DNA of 64,000 nucleotides, from contig JAOTOM010004823.1 in assembly GCA_034440615.1 (NCBI GenBank), forward strand, positions 288,501 through 352,500, in the 5' to 3' direction. The notes beneath the pieces were generated by a model that ran no database searches, was not told where the DNA came from, and worked only from the letters and a program-made list of their open reading frames with translations. Shown one piece after another: positions 11,401 through 23,320 of this stretch. This DNA comes from Ashinkailepas kermadecensis (Eukaryota > Arthropoda > Thecostraca > Neolepadidae). How positions within the stretch are numbered: the first letter of the stretch is position 1; every line of letters begins with the position of its first letter. Position numbers and translations under genes: made by a program.

Positions 11401-12439
11401 ATGTTGCATACGCGTGTTTTTTTATCCCAATACTCGCGTCTTTCACTTCCTCACGCCGAAAAGTCAGATGGTATGGCATCCACCCCGCTATACGTGTGAG
11501 GTGTGAGAACTCGTTATCGACAGTTGCACTCATTCTCGACAGTTGGAACAAACCAGAAAATGGGTTCAGGATCGATGCAGCAGGTCTACGTTCAGCATGA
11601 ACTCTGTTTCTGTGGAGCCTGCCTACTAATGAGGAGCAATGAGGCTCCGGAGAAACGAAGACCGCAACTGTTCCCATATTTGAACTTTCTGAGACCGTCC
11701 TTGAAAATACATTTCTGATGATATTGATCGGAACACTATCGCGCTGATTCGCCTGTACTATTTTCCAATGAATTAGTCAGGTAATTTTCCGAGACATCAA
11801 GGTGCGGAGTCCACCATCCACCGAAAATGTTGGTGGCCATAAAGCTGCGGAGGAATAGGTGGGGAGGAGGAACGCAAATCGTAGTGGTGGATCTTCCCTC
11901 TAGACGTTGGTTTTGTAATATGTTGCGACCGCGACAAAAAAAACCGAGTTCATTCAACAGATTCCACAGGCAAAACGAGAGTTAAAAAATGGACTCCGGT
12001 AGGATTTGAACCGTGAGTCTTGACATTGAATGAAATCATATATATTTCTTGGTTAGGCTGCTATGCACGGTTCTGCACAATCTCTAACACAGTTTAGCAC
12101 ACGCAGAAAATACAATTTTCCAAAAAAGAAGTGAAAAACGTAATTTCAATGCGGCTTTTCTTCGCAGCCGCATTGCCATCATCAATTTCCATTTGTTACC
12201 AGATGCTGTGATCACAACAGACCTTATTCACGTTTGCAACACGATAAGTAGATCTTCTGCACACTTACGAGACTTTATAGCGTTGGATGATTTCAAGTAA
12301 ATTGGAGGCGGAGGCATATAACTTAATTATTTGCTTGTTTTAGCAAAAGGGCAGCACATCTGAGCACACCTTTTCCAACATTTTTAGCAAATCCATTTGT
12401 TGTTTCCATTTTATTTATAGATTCGCACACCCATCAGTT
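8401..12439. other. CERK intron B-C, proximal part
   Basis: No gene was found. Blocks at about 9715-9930 and 10020-10240 are a diverged tandem duplication (both contain AAATGCAGCCT, GATGACCTC and a TTATATTAC... block). C-rich homopolymers lie at 9078-9090 and 10364-10380. A B-box-like GGTTCAAATCC with a T run lies on the minus strand near 12000-11985, but there is no matching tRNA 5' half. Confidence 0.5.
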
Positions 12440-12955
12440 TTGTAGATCTCATGGACGCATATCTTATGCACACCCTCGTGCTTTGTAGATCTTCTTTTAG
12501 TAGATGTTATGAACGTAAATTTATGAACGCAGATTTTTATGAATGCAGATCTTTTACACACAGACTTTATGAACGTTTATCTCATGCGCACTCCATGCTG
12601 TTTACAAATATTCCGCATGTAGATATTATGAATGTAGATGAATGAATGAATGAATGAATTGAATGAATGAATGTATAGAATGTAGATCTTATGAACGTAG
12701 ATCTTATGAACGTAGATCTTATGCACGTAGATCACATGCAAACTTTCTGTTTGTATATGAATATATATCTGCGTGCATAAATCTTATTATGCCTGTAGAT
12801 TTTTTCACGTACATCTTCTGCACGCAGACCTTATTCGCGTAGATCTCATGACGTAAATATTATGAGCGTTGATTGTATGCACACAACGCTCAAGCACGTA
12901 GATCTCTGCACCTATATCTTCTGCACGTGGAATTTATACACGAGATCTTATGGAC
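12440..12955. repeat. degenerate ~16-24-bp tandem repeat (GTAGATCTTATG)
   Basis: Units related to GTAGATCTTATGAAC recur across about 500 bp with many substitutions. An ATGA tetranucleotide run sits at 12638-12672. The array lies within the long intron between CERK exons B and C. Confidence 0.85.
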
Positions 12956-15415
12956 CACCACCACGCACCATACCATGGTAGCATTGACGGCGCAGCCACG
13001 AGCAGCCCTCGTGGTCGAACCTATGCGGCCGTCGCCACACATGACGCCGCTTTACATTGACTTCCGATAAGGTGTGGTGGAGCGGGGGCGGGGTAGTCGA
13101 GCGGTCAGCCAGCGGCACCGCACGACTGGCACCGACACAATTGTATAGCGCAGCCTCATGAAAGGAACAGAGGCTTACCATCCCGCTCAGTATCTTAATG
13201 TTACAACATTGGGTGGAAACTTCACTTTCTAAAAACCTGTACTTGATCTCGCATAATGTTCACTGATTGAACTTGCATACCAACTGCAGTACTGCACCGC
13301 AATAACTGTTGCGGACTTGAACATACCTACTGAAATTCCGGCGGAACACCAACAACATTTTTTGAACAGATGTTACCTTTCTACGTTTCCATATCAACTG
13401 ATGCCTGCCATTTTGGAAACACCTAGATACTTGAAGACTTTTTATCGCACTGGGGAAGCCTAGCCAGGTGGCAGTAACAACAAGAGCTACCTGGCTCGAC
13501 ATGCAGACGTATGTGTGGGGGATGGGTACGAGTACGGGGCTGGGGGGGGGCGGGTGGACACAGGCTCCGGATTTCGGACAGGGGCGGAGGGCATGGCTGA
13601 GCGCGGGGATCGGGACAGGAGCTGCGCCGAGGTTGGGTACACACGGCCAGCCGGGGAGGCCGGGAGGCCGGGCGGACGCCGGGGTCGGCACCTGTTCCGG
13701 TCGGCCGGCCGCTGGGTGGGGTCGGCACCTGTTCCGGCCGGCCCGCCGACGGTGCACCCAGCCATGACCATGGAGCCGGGCGCCAGTCATCGCGCCGGGG
13801 TATGGTGCCGGCCGACCGGCCGTCGCCATGCCGACGAGTGCCCATAGCGACGCCGGCACACACACACACACAGAGCAGACATGCGACCACGCTCTGCACT
13901 CATGCAATGACCAAAGCCACAGACATCCAGTCTGGGCGCAACAGCCCAGCCACACGTTAGCAGATCACTGACGGGCAACACGGCAAGCGTGCGGCGTCCG
14001 GAGCACGCACGTCTCTGCTGCTGTGGCCGTGTGGTGACCTCTGTGGCAGCACACCTGCCACTATAACACGAAGCCAAGCCCGCCCGCCGCAATTCCTCGC
14101 ATGCATATCGGACAGAATACCACCACATAATCGACAGAAATCAGGGATGATCAGGTATTGGATTGTAAGAATTGCAACTGTTAGTTGCAATTTTTTTAGG
14201 ATTGGCAAGGAACGCAAGCCTACTCTAAAAAGACCGCATTGCACTTTGGCGCCCAATGTTTTGCGTGCTTCATAACATTCACCCCGACGGCTCATGGCGC
14301 CACATAATGACACATGGCGGTCCATGGCCGTCCATGGCGGTACATGTCCGAACAGGTCGGCCAGGCAGACCCGGCCCAGGCGTGACTTGCCCGCCCAATC
14401 GCAGCCACTACACACAAGTGTCCTGAAATTGAGCTTTCGTCAAGCGGAGGGCAACAGGTGAGGATGTCGAAACCTGTGATAACGACGAAATAATTTGGAA
14501 ATATGACAAGCAAAAGATGTTAATGTGTGAGTATCGTATTTGCTGGAGCAATTGTGATGGGAAAGATGCGAGGAATTGGGTATGGTGATGGGCATATATG
14601 GTGTATGGGTACGGTGGAAAACGTAACGACTACTGCAGTTGAATGCTGTGAAGTGTAACGGAGGTAAGTTCAGTGAGTCAAAACTATGTTCACAGGGAGT
14701 CAAAGCAAGCTTCGGTTCGGAGTTGGAGTCCACGTAAATTTCGGAACATTGCTACGTAGAAACTAGTCCGGTTCAGTTCGCAGACCAAACGCCGGGTGAA
14801 GGCACGACGTGAGCCGGCTCAGATGAATGCGGAAGGCAGCCCTTTTCCTTGGCGCCTAATCTAGCATCAGACAAACTAATCGCGCAAAATGACTGCGGTA
14901 CATAATCGTTCGCATCTTCGAGATAAAGCTTGATACTGAGTGTTGTGAACCCGAATACCGTGTGAAATAATTACATCAAGTCTTACATACTTCGTTTCTG
15001 GACCTCGAAGACTGTGACACCAGAATTACCTCTAAACCTGATGCATTTCGTTCCGAGAATAAGCATGCATTTGTGTCTATACAATAGGATAATATAAAAG
15101 GACAGTCGATTGTGCTAGAAATGAGTCCTACTCGCCTGGAATCATGCTCTCGAACTCACTCAAGCCCACTTGCCTTTCAGGTAGCATGCTCTCAAACCTA
15201 AGCAGAATCAAGATAAAGAAGAATAAAGACAGGGTGGAGAATTAGGAGGTTGAGGTCTGATTGCACTGTCACCATCCCTGATTCCAATGCGATAGTACGT
15301 GCAGCTGCCACACTGAAACCGTGTGACGCATGGATAACCGTTACAACATCACGAACAACAACAACACGTAAACAGACACCACGCTCCATTTTAGTTACGA
15401 GAGCAGTTACATTAC
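12956..15415. other. CERK intron B-C, distal part
   Basis: A GC-rich stretch (13540-13850) contains a twice-repeated GGGTCGGCACCTGTTCCGG segment and is followed by a CA repeat at 13857-13873. Open frames of 100-230 codons here overlap on both strands and show no family motifs, so they are left out. No other structure was seen. Confidence 0.45.
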
Positions 15416-15531
15416 CTGAATGCCCGCTATTGCGAAAATAGGCTTCACTTTCTTCTTGTAAATGGCCGGAGCTCTCCGGCGGCCACAGGCTGGGTTAATA
15501 ATCACCATAAGCCTTTGGGGTCTCCGCAAAC
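15416..15531 (-). CDS. ceramide kinase, exon B (nucleotide-binding loop)
   Basis: This 116-nt exon runs from 15531 to 15416 on the minus strand. The acceptor is a pyrimidine-rich tract ending TACCACCAG and the donor is GTAATG after CAG. The first two bases complete a Gly codon with exon A (phase 1). It then reads LRRPQRLMVIINPACG, RRRAPAIYKKKVKPIF and AIAGIQ, ending in phase 0. Ceramide kinases carry RPK-LLVFINPFGGKG...IY..KV.P.F at this position, so the NP-x-x-G nucleotide loop and the IY-K-KV-P-F pattern are recognisable, although the usual GGKG has become CGRR. Unlike exons A, C and D, this exon has no tandem array at either edge. It is too short to appear as a long open frame and was found by joining phases. 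Confidence 0.88.
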
Positions 15532-16920
15532 CTGGTGGTATCAGAGAGACGAGTGGACAAAGTGCATGCTATCTGCCGCTCAAGATCCCAACTGCTATCG
15601 AGATCAAGCGACACGGTAACAGTGTTAATTGCGACCACCACAGGCAGTTAGTCGGGTGTGTATGTAGAGGGGAGAAGAGTGTCAGCACCAAGTTAAACGG
15701 TTATGCCACGATCAGCAACAAACGCTCAATTAGCATGTACTGTTTGATCTGGCAGCATCCCATGACACCGTCACAGTCTGAGACTGTGCTCGTCCAGTTC
15801 CAGAAGCGTAACACAGGATACGAATCGCACAGTCAGTTAGTCATCGAGGGACACCAAACGCTCGTGCACGGGATCGCAAAAATAGGCTGGTCCTGGATGT
15901 TTCGAACCCGGAACACTATCTTCTCATTTTTCTCACTTGGCTTTTGCATGGTGCTGTGTCACAACAAACTGCTGTGTGACAAATTGCTCAAGATTCACTG
16001 GAAAGCACAAGATAATTTACGTCATATGCTTGAAGAAAATATCCTCTCCATATATGAGGCAAACATTTTCCTGCTCACATCCAGAACTACGAAGTACAAA
16101 TCCGACCTTGGTCGTGCATCATCACGTTTAGCCCACATGAGCGGTGCAATGGCAGGCGCGCACACAGAGGGAGGGGGTATATGAGATCCGCCCACTTGCA
16201 TCGACGGTTCAAACGGGGCATTTTCTGCAACTGAACAACTGATCCCGATGTTGTGTTATATATGCTACATTGTCCTCTGTGATGCTACCCTCTCCGTATT
16301 CCCACTGGCAGGTTGAATAATGTTCCTTGATAATGCATTCGTATGATTCCGGACAGAATGCACGCATCGTTTGATTGGTTTCCCTTAGCCGTAGCACCAC
16401 ATACCCGAAGAGCAATAGACACTAGACATGCTCCGGTGCATCTACCTTAGCTTCAGCTACCGACAAAAACAAAATATCCCCGAACATGCTAGCATGCCAA
16501 AGCTGCCTGCTGCACCACTGTTAGTTCTTGCCACACCAACTGGTCGCTCCAATGTATTCATGCGGAGCTTGGCAATCGTTACAGGACAAAACCGAGCGCT
16601 GAACATATGACTAGCATGACTGGTGATAAATGGTTCAGCGCGTCACTTCCCTCCCCCTCCCCACAACCAGGTCATATCACTAACGAAACGATCATTGTGT
16701 CGGGCACTTGTTCACGTGCAAGATAACACAAATACCATGACCTGCCCGACACGCGAGATGTCAAGTACAGTGCTTTCATAAATACTACAAGGTCGTGTTG
16801 CCACTTTCAAGACCAAAGCAAGGTTTAAAAAGTAAATCTCACCCATATTCATCAGGTGCATCCATTTCAGATGTTAGGGCAAACATAGGACTTCATCCAA
16901 TGTATCCATGATCTACTACA
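15532..16920. other. CERK intron A-B, proximal part
   Basis: A plus-strand open frame of about 240 codons (15462-16184) overlaps exon B on the other strand and shows no motifs. It is treated as chance. Nothing else could be supported. Confidence 0.5.
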
Positions 16921-18185
16921 CCCCGTCTGCACGACACAGCATCCACATACACAGCAGAACTCTACGCAATCTTCTCGGCATACTCCACCATCTATAACAC
17001 ACAAATGCAACACAATATCATAGCAACAGACGCAAAATCAGCACTACAAAGCATAACACCATACACCAAATTCAAACACCCACTCATTCCCAAAATACTC
17101 TACATACATAACAAACTAAACATCCAACAACGCCCACTACTTCTCTGGATCCCAAGCCACACAAACATACACGGTAACGAACACGCAGACACAGAAGCAA
17201 ACCTAGCCACAACACTACAACAAACCACGCAATGCCCATACTCAAAATCCGATTACTACCCCACAATACGCCAAGCCCTCAACAAACACATACAACAAAC
17301 CTGGGACACAGCAATAACACAACTCCACGAAATACACCCCAAACACGAACAATGGCACTCCATCAACCAACACACCAGACAAAAAGAACGTACACTAACA
17401 CGCATACGAACAGGACACACAGCACTCACACACTCCTACCTCATCCTACGACAACAGCGACCACAATGCACAACATGTCACCGAATACTCATAATCAAAC
17501 ACATACTCATTTACTGCACCAAATACAACCACCAAAGACAACATATCACCAACTATTGCGCCACACACAACATCCCACTAAACCTCACTACTCTCCTCAA
17601 CGACGAACATCCAGCACTACACGAACATGTCTTCCACTTTCTCTCTATCACACGCATACTAGAACAACTGTGAAAAAGGGGAAAAAGAAAAAAAAACAAA
17701 AAGAACAAAAAACAAAACAAAAGAGGGAACGAAAACAAAAAGATGTTACAAAAAAAGAACAAAATAGCCAAAAAACGAAAAACATGACGCTGATTAAAGA
17801 ACAACAAAAGAAAAACACAAATATACCCCAAAACTCAACGTTCTTGCAATGTCTCAACCAAGGCGAAGACCCAACCCCAAACCCACTACACCTCGTACCC
17901 CAATTTGGCACCGTCCGGACTGGCCTCTTCTCAACCGCATCATCTTCGGACTCCGACCAACTCTACTATACTTCCGCTCAACCCAACTCTACTCAACTCT
18001 ACTCTACTCAGCTCTACTCTACACTACAAGAATCTACTTCGACACTGCTCAACCAATCAACACCCTCTTCCACCCCTCGACTAATCCTCCTACCATACCC
18101 CTCACCCCTTTATACCGCTTAACACCAACACAACAACAACAACCGGAAACAGCCGACATCACCACATGGTGGCAGGCTGGCCAAA
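16921..18185 (+). mobile_element. 5'-truncated LINE with RNase H domain, A+C-biased coding strand
   Basis: The open frame from about 16921 to 17673 encodes an RNase H domain. The catalytic Glu lies in TAELYAIF (before the first Met), the Asp in TDAKSALQSI, and the C-terminal part in LLWIPSHTNIHGNEHADTEA. It is followed by a Cys/His segment CTTCHRILIIKHILIYC. This order (RNase H then CCHC at the ORF2 end) is typical of I/R1-type LINEs. Endonuclease and reverse transcriptase are missing, so the copy is 5' truncated. The 3' untranslated part is very A- and C-rich, includes repeated CTCTACT strings, and ends near a CAA repeat at 18126-18145. The coding strand has strikingly few G residues. It lies in the CERK intron between exons A and B, on the opposite strand. 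Confidence 0.82.
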
Positions 18186-18516
18186 TTCATACACATACAT
18201 ACATACGATCTAGATATCATATGACAAGCTTCACAGCGCCAAATTATTATGCATACAAACTTGCAACTCTCAATTAGATTGCAAGGCGCCAGCTATATCC
18301 AATGAGTGCTTAATTCCCGCGACAAAAGCAATGCGGTGGGAGCAGATCTTCTGACCAGCGAAAAAAAAGTACAAACGACTCACTTTTCCTGTATTAGTCA
18401 CATTTTGAATCTCAACAACCATACACACAAAAACCTATGAGGAACTCTTAGATCTGGTTCAGCGCTGACTTTCCCCTCTCTTCCTCCACATCGAACCCTT
18501 CGCTGAAATGTTGGGA

Positions 18517-18942
18517 AGAAACCATCTGCGGGGATGCTGGGCAGACACTGCTGGGATACTGGGCGTTGGCCTTGCGATGTTGGGCGGGGACACTCTGCTG
18601 GGATGTTGGGCGGAGACAATTTTTGGATGCTGGGCGTTGACCATGCCATGTTGGGCGGAGACACCCTGCTGGGATGTTGGGCGGAGACGCTCTGTGGGGA
18701 TGTTGGGCGGAGACTCTGTGGGGATGTTGGGCGGGGACACTGTTGGAATGTTGGGTGGAGACGCTCTGTTGGAATGTTGGGCAGAGACACTCTGCTGGGA
18801 TGTTGGGCGGAGACAGTGTTGGGATGTTGGGCGGAGACACTCTGCTGGGATGCTGGGCGGAGACATTGCTGGGGTGTTGGGCGGAGACACTATGCTGGGA
18901 TGTTGGGCGGAAACACTGCTGGGATGTTGGGCGGAGACTCAC
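18517..18942 (-). repeat. 26-bp minisatellite abutting the CERK exon A donor
   Basis: The unit GGATGTTGGGCGGAGAC plus a variable GCTCTGTG-like link repeats every 26 bp (18672, 18698 and so on), with about 16 copies. On the minus strand the array starts a few bases inside the intron: donor GTGAGTCTCCGCCC is followed by units carrying AGTGTCTCCGCCC. Confidence 0.92.
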
Positions 18943-19233
18943 CGTTGAGCAGCTCCTGCAGCTGGCCGGTCCACTGATGAAGAAGGTCGACGCTGCGTTG
19001 GTGGAAATGCAGCTGATGCAGTTTCCAGCGACGTCCCACCCTCTTGGCGTAGTGGAGCGCGAACGAGCGGCCGCACGTGTATCCCACCGGTGCATGCGGT
19101 GGTGTCTGGCGTCGGCGGAGGCACTCGTGTTGAGGCATGGACACCCGGTACACGGCGGCGCCGTCCGGGTCAGGTTGGTCGTGTACCGGCCCACTGACAC
19201 CAACCACCTCCGTCAGCAGCACAATGTGCCGAA
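18943..19233 (-). CDS. ceramide kinase, exon A (end of PH-like N-terminal region)
   Basis: This 291-nt exon runs from 19233 to 18943 on the minus strand. The acceptor is TGTATGTGTTGCAG and the donor is a consensus GTGAGT. It begins with two bases that complete a codon from an unseen upstream exon and encodes 96 full codons. They read RHIVLLTEVVGVSG, a hydrophilic loop, then SFALHYAKRVGRRWKLHQLHF and HQWTGQLQELLNG. Human CERK has the same order: a VSEIIAV strand, a loop, FTVHCVKR, RWKW, and a W..LRE.L helix leading into RPK of the kinase domain. The phase-1 end joins exon B to give LLNGLRRPQRL. Arrays touch both ends of this exon. The start exon with the initiator Met was not identified upstream. 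Confidence 0.87.
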
Positions 19234-19990
19234 CTGCAACACATACACCACCTCAGTCAGCAGCACAATGTGCCACACTACATCACACACCCAGTACTTC
19301 CATCAGCAGCACAATGTGCCACACTACATCACACACCCAGCACCTCCGCCAGCAGCACAATGTGCCACACTACATCACACACCCAGCACCTCAGTCAGCA
19401 GCACAATGTGCCACACTACATCACACACCCAGCACCTCAGTCAGCAGCACAATGTGCCACACTACATCACACACCCAGCACCTCAGTCAGCAGCACAATG
19501 TGCCACACTACATCACACACCCAGTACTTCCATCAGCAGCACAATGTGCCACACTACATCACACACCCAGCACCTCAGTCAGCAGCACAATGTGCCACAC
19601 TACATCACACACCCAGCACCTCCGCCAGCTGCACAATGTGCCACACTACATCACACACCCAGCACCTCAGTCAGTAGCACAATGTGCCACACTACATCAC
19701 ACACCCAGCACCTCCACCAGCAGCACAATGTGCCACACTACATCACACACCCAGCACCTCCACCAGCAGCACAATGTGCCACACTACATCACACACCCAG
19801 CACATCCACCAGCAGCACAATGTGCCACACTACATCACACAATCAGCACCTGTGTCAGCAGCACAATGTGCCACACTACATCACACACCCAGCACCTCCG
19901 TCAGCAGCACAATGTGCCAAACTGCAACACATACACCACCTCAGTCAGCAGGACAATGTACCACACTACATCACACAGACAAGCACCTCC
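19205..19990 (-). repeat. 46-bp minisatellite copying the exon A acceptor side
   Basis: The unit (CAGCAGCACAATGTGCC ... ACACACC, 46 bp) is repeated about 16 times. On the minus strand each unit contains GGCACATTGTGCTGCTGAC, which is the first coding part of CERK exon A. Both array ends also carry the intron end GTATGTGTTGCAG: once at the real acceptor (19234) and again at about 19922-19934, some 690 bp further upstream. The array therefore arose from a segment spanning the intron-exon boundary. Confidence 0.92.
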
Positions 19991-20174
19991 ATTATCAGCA
20001 CAAGGTCGTACTTGGAGCTGTTCGTTGTGAACACGGCCACTCTGAAGCTTCGCGGGGATTACTTCGTAGCAGTCTGAATAGAGTTATATTTACTAGCACC
20101 ATGAGCTATACTTACTAATTTCCATGTGGTTAAGTGCTAACTGTGTTATCTGGTGCATTTCCATTGCATTCCGA

Positions 20175-21870
20175 TAGGATAACGACCGAGGACGCAATAA
20201 TGAACGAGAACGCACAAGTACTTCCAGATGATACACGATATTGATTTCATTGATAGTGATGTTGTTTTGAATTATATCCGAAAAATAAAGCCAAACAAGG
20301 CAGCAGGACCTGATGGAATTTATGCTAGGGTATTGTGTGAAGCTGAAAAGGAACTGGCAATTCCACTTAGTATAATATTTTGTAGATCAGTTTCACAAAA
20401 TGAAATTCCAACAGATTGGAAAAGGGCAAATGTAGTTCCTATTTTCAAGATAGGAGAAAGAGGGAAAGTTGAAAGCTATAGGCCAGTAAGCATCACATCC
20501 CTAGTCTGCAAGGTACTCGAATCAATTATCAAGGATAGAATGGTTAGTTTTCTGGAAGGAAACAGATTGATTCAAGATACTCAACATGGGTTTAGAAAAG
20601 GGAGATCGTGTCTCACAAATCTCTTGGACTTTTTGAATTTTGCCACGGAACAATTTGATCAGGGAAATCAGGTTGATGTAGCATATCTTGACTTTAGTAA
20701 GGGCTTTGACAAGGTACCCCATAAATGGTTAATGATGCAGCTTCAGGTCCATGGCATTGGAGGTATCATCCTAAAATGGATAGAGTTGTGGCTTTCAGAT
20801 AGACAGCAGAGAGTAATACTAAATGGTACAAAGTCATCATGACAAAATGTTCTTAGTGGAGTCCCCCAGGGGTCAGTACTGGGGCCACTATTGTTCATTA
20901 TATTTGTGAATAGCATTGAATGTGGCCTAAGCAGTAAGGTTTTGAAATCTGCGGATGATTTGAAGATCTTTAGGGCAATAACAGGGCACAATGAGCAGGT
21001 TTTGCTGCAGAACGACTTAGACGAGCTTGTGAAGTGGTCCGAAAAATGGCAAATGAAGTTTAATTTTGATAAGTGCAAAGTCATGCATGTAGGTAGGCAG
21101 AATATGAAGGTGCCATACTTGATGGGTGGCCAAGTATTATCTGTGACTCAGCAGGAGAAGACTTAGGTGTTATCTTGAACACAACATTGGGGGCATCAGA
21201 ACAGACCAAAGAAGCCAGGAAAAAGGCACTAAGAATGCTTGGGGCAATACAGAGGAATGTGTCATACAAAAGTGAGGAGGTCATCAGGAAGCTTTACTGT
21301 CTCTTTAGAATACTGTGTCCAAGCTTGGTCCCCTAGTTATGAGAAAGATTGTTGGCTTTTAGAGAGAGTACAAAAGAGGGCAACAAAAATGGTTAATGGT
21401 ATAGGCAACCTGGCATATGAGGAAAGATTGAAGAAATTGAATATGTTTTCACTTAGATATAGAAGGCTGAGAGGAGATCTCATTGAGGTTTTTAAATTTG
21501 TTCATGGTCAGGAATAGGGATATCTCAGGGAAATGTTTGAAGTTAACAGAAATGATGCAATTAGAGGTCATCAATTCAAAACTAAAGTTAATCACAGCAG
21601 GACAAGGTTAAGACAGTCTTTCTTCACCAACAGGGTAGTTGAACACTGGAACCAGCTGTCAGGAACCATTGTCAGAAGCAACACACTGAACATCTTTAAA
21701 AACGGCATAGACAATCATCATAAGAATAGGGGGCTTGTTTTTCTGTATTCCAGGGAGGGCTGATATACAGATTTGGTGGGCAAGTGGTTCAGTGTCCAAA
21801 AGTGCAAGCAAGAAGGACCCTTGTGGCTCATAGTTGCACTGATCTTTTATGTCTTTTTATGTCTTTATGA
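20175..21870 (+). pseudogene. CR1/Jockey-type LINE, truncated and broken
   Basis: A non-LTR reverse transcriptase is readable in pieces. FTTEDA-like sequence near 20180 is followed by a frame with KPNKAAGPDGI, PISLVCK-like VCKVLESI, HGFRKGRSC and YLDFSKGFDKVPH. A stop at 20840-20842 replaces a probable Trp, and the frame continues with SGVPQGSVLGPLLF and SADDLKIF (usual FADD). After a frameshift near 21165 the thumb region ([28 protein letters not shown]) follows, with another break near 21518 and the tail ending in VEHWNQL and NGIDNH. The 3' end shows a short ATGTCTTTTT-type repeat at 21843-21868, as CR1-like LINEs often have. The endonuclease is missing. It lies upstream of CERK exon A, in the opposite direction. 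Confidence 0.87.
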
Positions 21871-22136
21871 AATGAATAGCTATGCCATCATTACATCCTT
21901 TGTAACCATTATACAAACTAGGTGAAAGCAATTGTTCAACCTTGGAAGCATGCAGTACCACATGATCAATAGCAATCGTGTTAACATGAAATCAGAGCAG
22001 AAATGCAGTGCTTCCCACAGAACTAACAACGTCTGAACTGACTCTTGCGCTCGTTATAAAGTAGTTATTATGTAAAAGTAGTTATTTCACGCATAATTGC
22101 CCTAATTAGTGCTGGGAGCGTGGGCGTCAGCGCACT
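21871..22136. other. short interval, nothing supported
   Basis: This is AT-rich sequence between the LINE and the 62-bp satellite. A 15-bp direct repeat (AAGTAGTTAT) occurs at 22061 and 22078. No gene is present. Confidence 0.5.
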
Positions 22137-23320
22137 GACAGTGCCACCTCGTCCTCTCCAGTATGGCACAGACTGGGGACGTAGGATATCACCACGCTGA
22201 CAGTGCCACCTCGTCCTCTCCAGTATGGCACAGACTGGGGACGTAGGATATCACCACGCTGACAGTGCCACCTCGTCCTCTCCAGTATGGCACAGACTGG
22301 GGACGTAGGATATCACCACGCTGACAGTGCCACCTCGTCCTCTCCAGTATGGCACAGACTGGGGACGTAGGATATCACCACGCTGACAGTGCCACCTCGT
22401 CCTCTCCAGTATGGCACAGACTGGGGACGTAGGATATCACCACGCTGACAGTGCCACCTCGTCCTCTCCAGTATGGCACAGACTGGGGACGTAGGATATC
22501 ACCACGCTGACAGTGCCACCCCGTCTTCTCCAGTATGGCACAGACTGGGGACGTAGGATATCACCACGACGAGTGCCACCTCGTCCTCTCCAGTATGGCA
22601 CAGACGTGGGATATCACCACCTGACGCCTAGCCTCCCAGTATCACAGACTGGGGAGTAGGAAAACACCACGCTGACAGTGCCACCTCGTCCTCAGTGCAC
22701 AGACTGGGACGTAGGATATACACAGTACTTTCAGTATGGCACGGACGGGAGGATATCACCACGCTGACAGTGCCACCTCGTCCTCTCCAGTATGGCACAG
22801 ACTGGGGACGTAGGATATCACCACGCTGACAGTGCCACCTCGTCCTCTCCAGTATGGCACAGACTGGGGACGTAGGATATCACCACGCTGACAGTGCCAC
22901 CCCATCTTCTCCAGTATGGCACAGACTGGGGACGTAGGATATCACCACGCTGACAGTGCCACCCCTTTCTCCAGTATGGCACAGGGGGGATGGGGACGGT
23001 ACACCATTTCTCCATCTGTGACAGTGCCACCTCGTCCTCTCCAGTATGGCACAGACTGGGGACTGTAGGATATCACCACGCTGACAGTGCCACCTCGTCC
23101 TCTCCAGTATGGCACAGACTGGGGACGTAGGATATCACCACGCTGACAGTGCCACCTCGTCCTCTCCAGTATGGCACAGACTGGGGACGTAGGATATCAC
23201 CACGCTGACAGTGCCACCCCATCTTCTCCAGTATGGCACAGACTGGGAACGTAGGCATCACCGCACTGACGACATTGCCACCCTGTCCTCTCCAGTATGG
23301 CTCAGATTCGCCAGTGACTG
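22137..23320. repeat. 62-bp satellite, about 18 copies with a scrambled middle
   Basis: GTGCCACCTCGTCC starts at 22141 and 22203 and continues at a 62-bp step. Units are nearly identical from 22137 to 22560, broken and shortened from 22560 to 22760, and regular again to about 23240. The last, most diverged unit (about 23240-23310) carries extra bases and runs into unique sequence. On the minus strand this edge could hold a small exon, given only as a lead in the findings. Confidence 0.95.

Noticed and set aside
13260..13955. Overlapping frames of 94-231 codons
   Set aside because: They fall in a GC-rich stretch where stop codons are rare; the frames overlap on both strands and none shows a family motif.
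15462..16184. A 240-codon plus-strand frame
   Set aside because: It overlaps CERK exon B on the other strand, has no motifs and no repeat homology, and is best explained by chance.
18448..20118. Long frames (up to 467 codons) across 18.4-20.1 kb
   Set aside because: They run through the 26-bp and 46-bp arrays. Only the minus-strand CERK exon between them has homology support.
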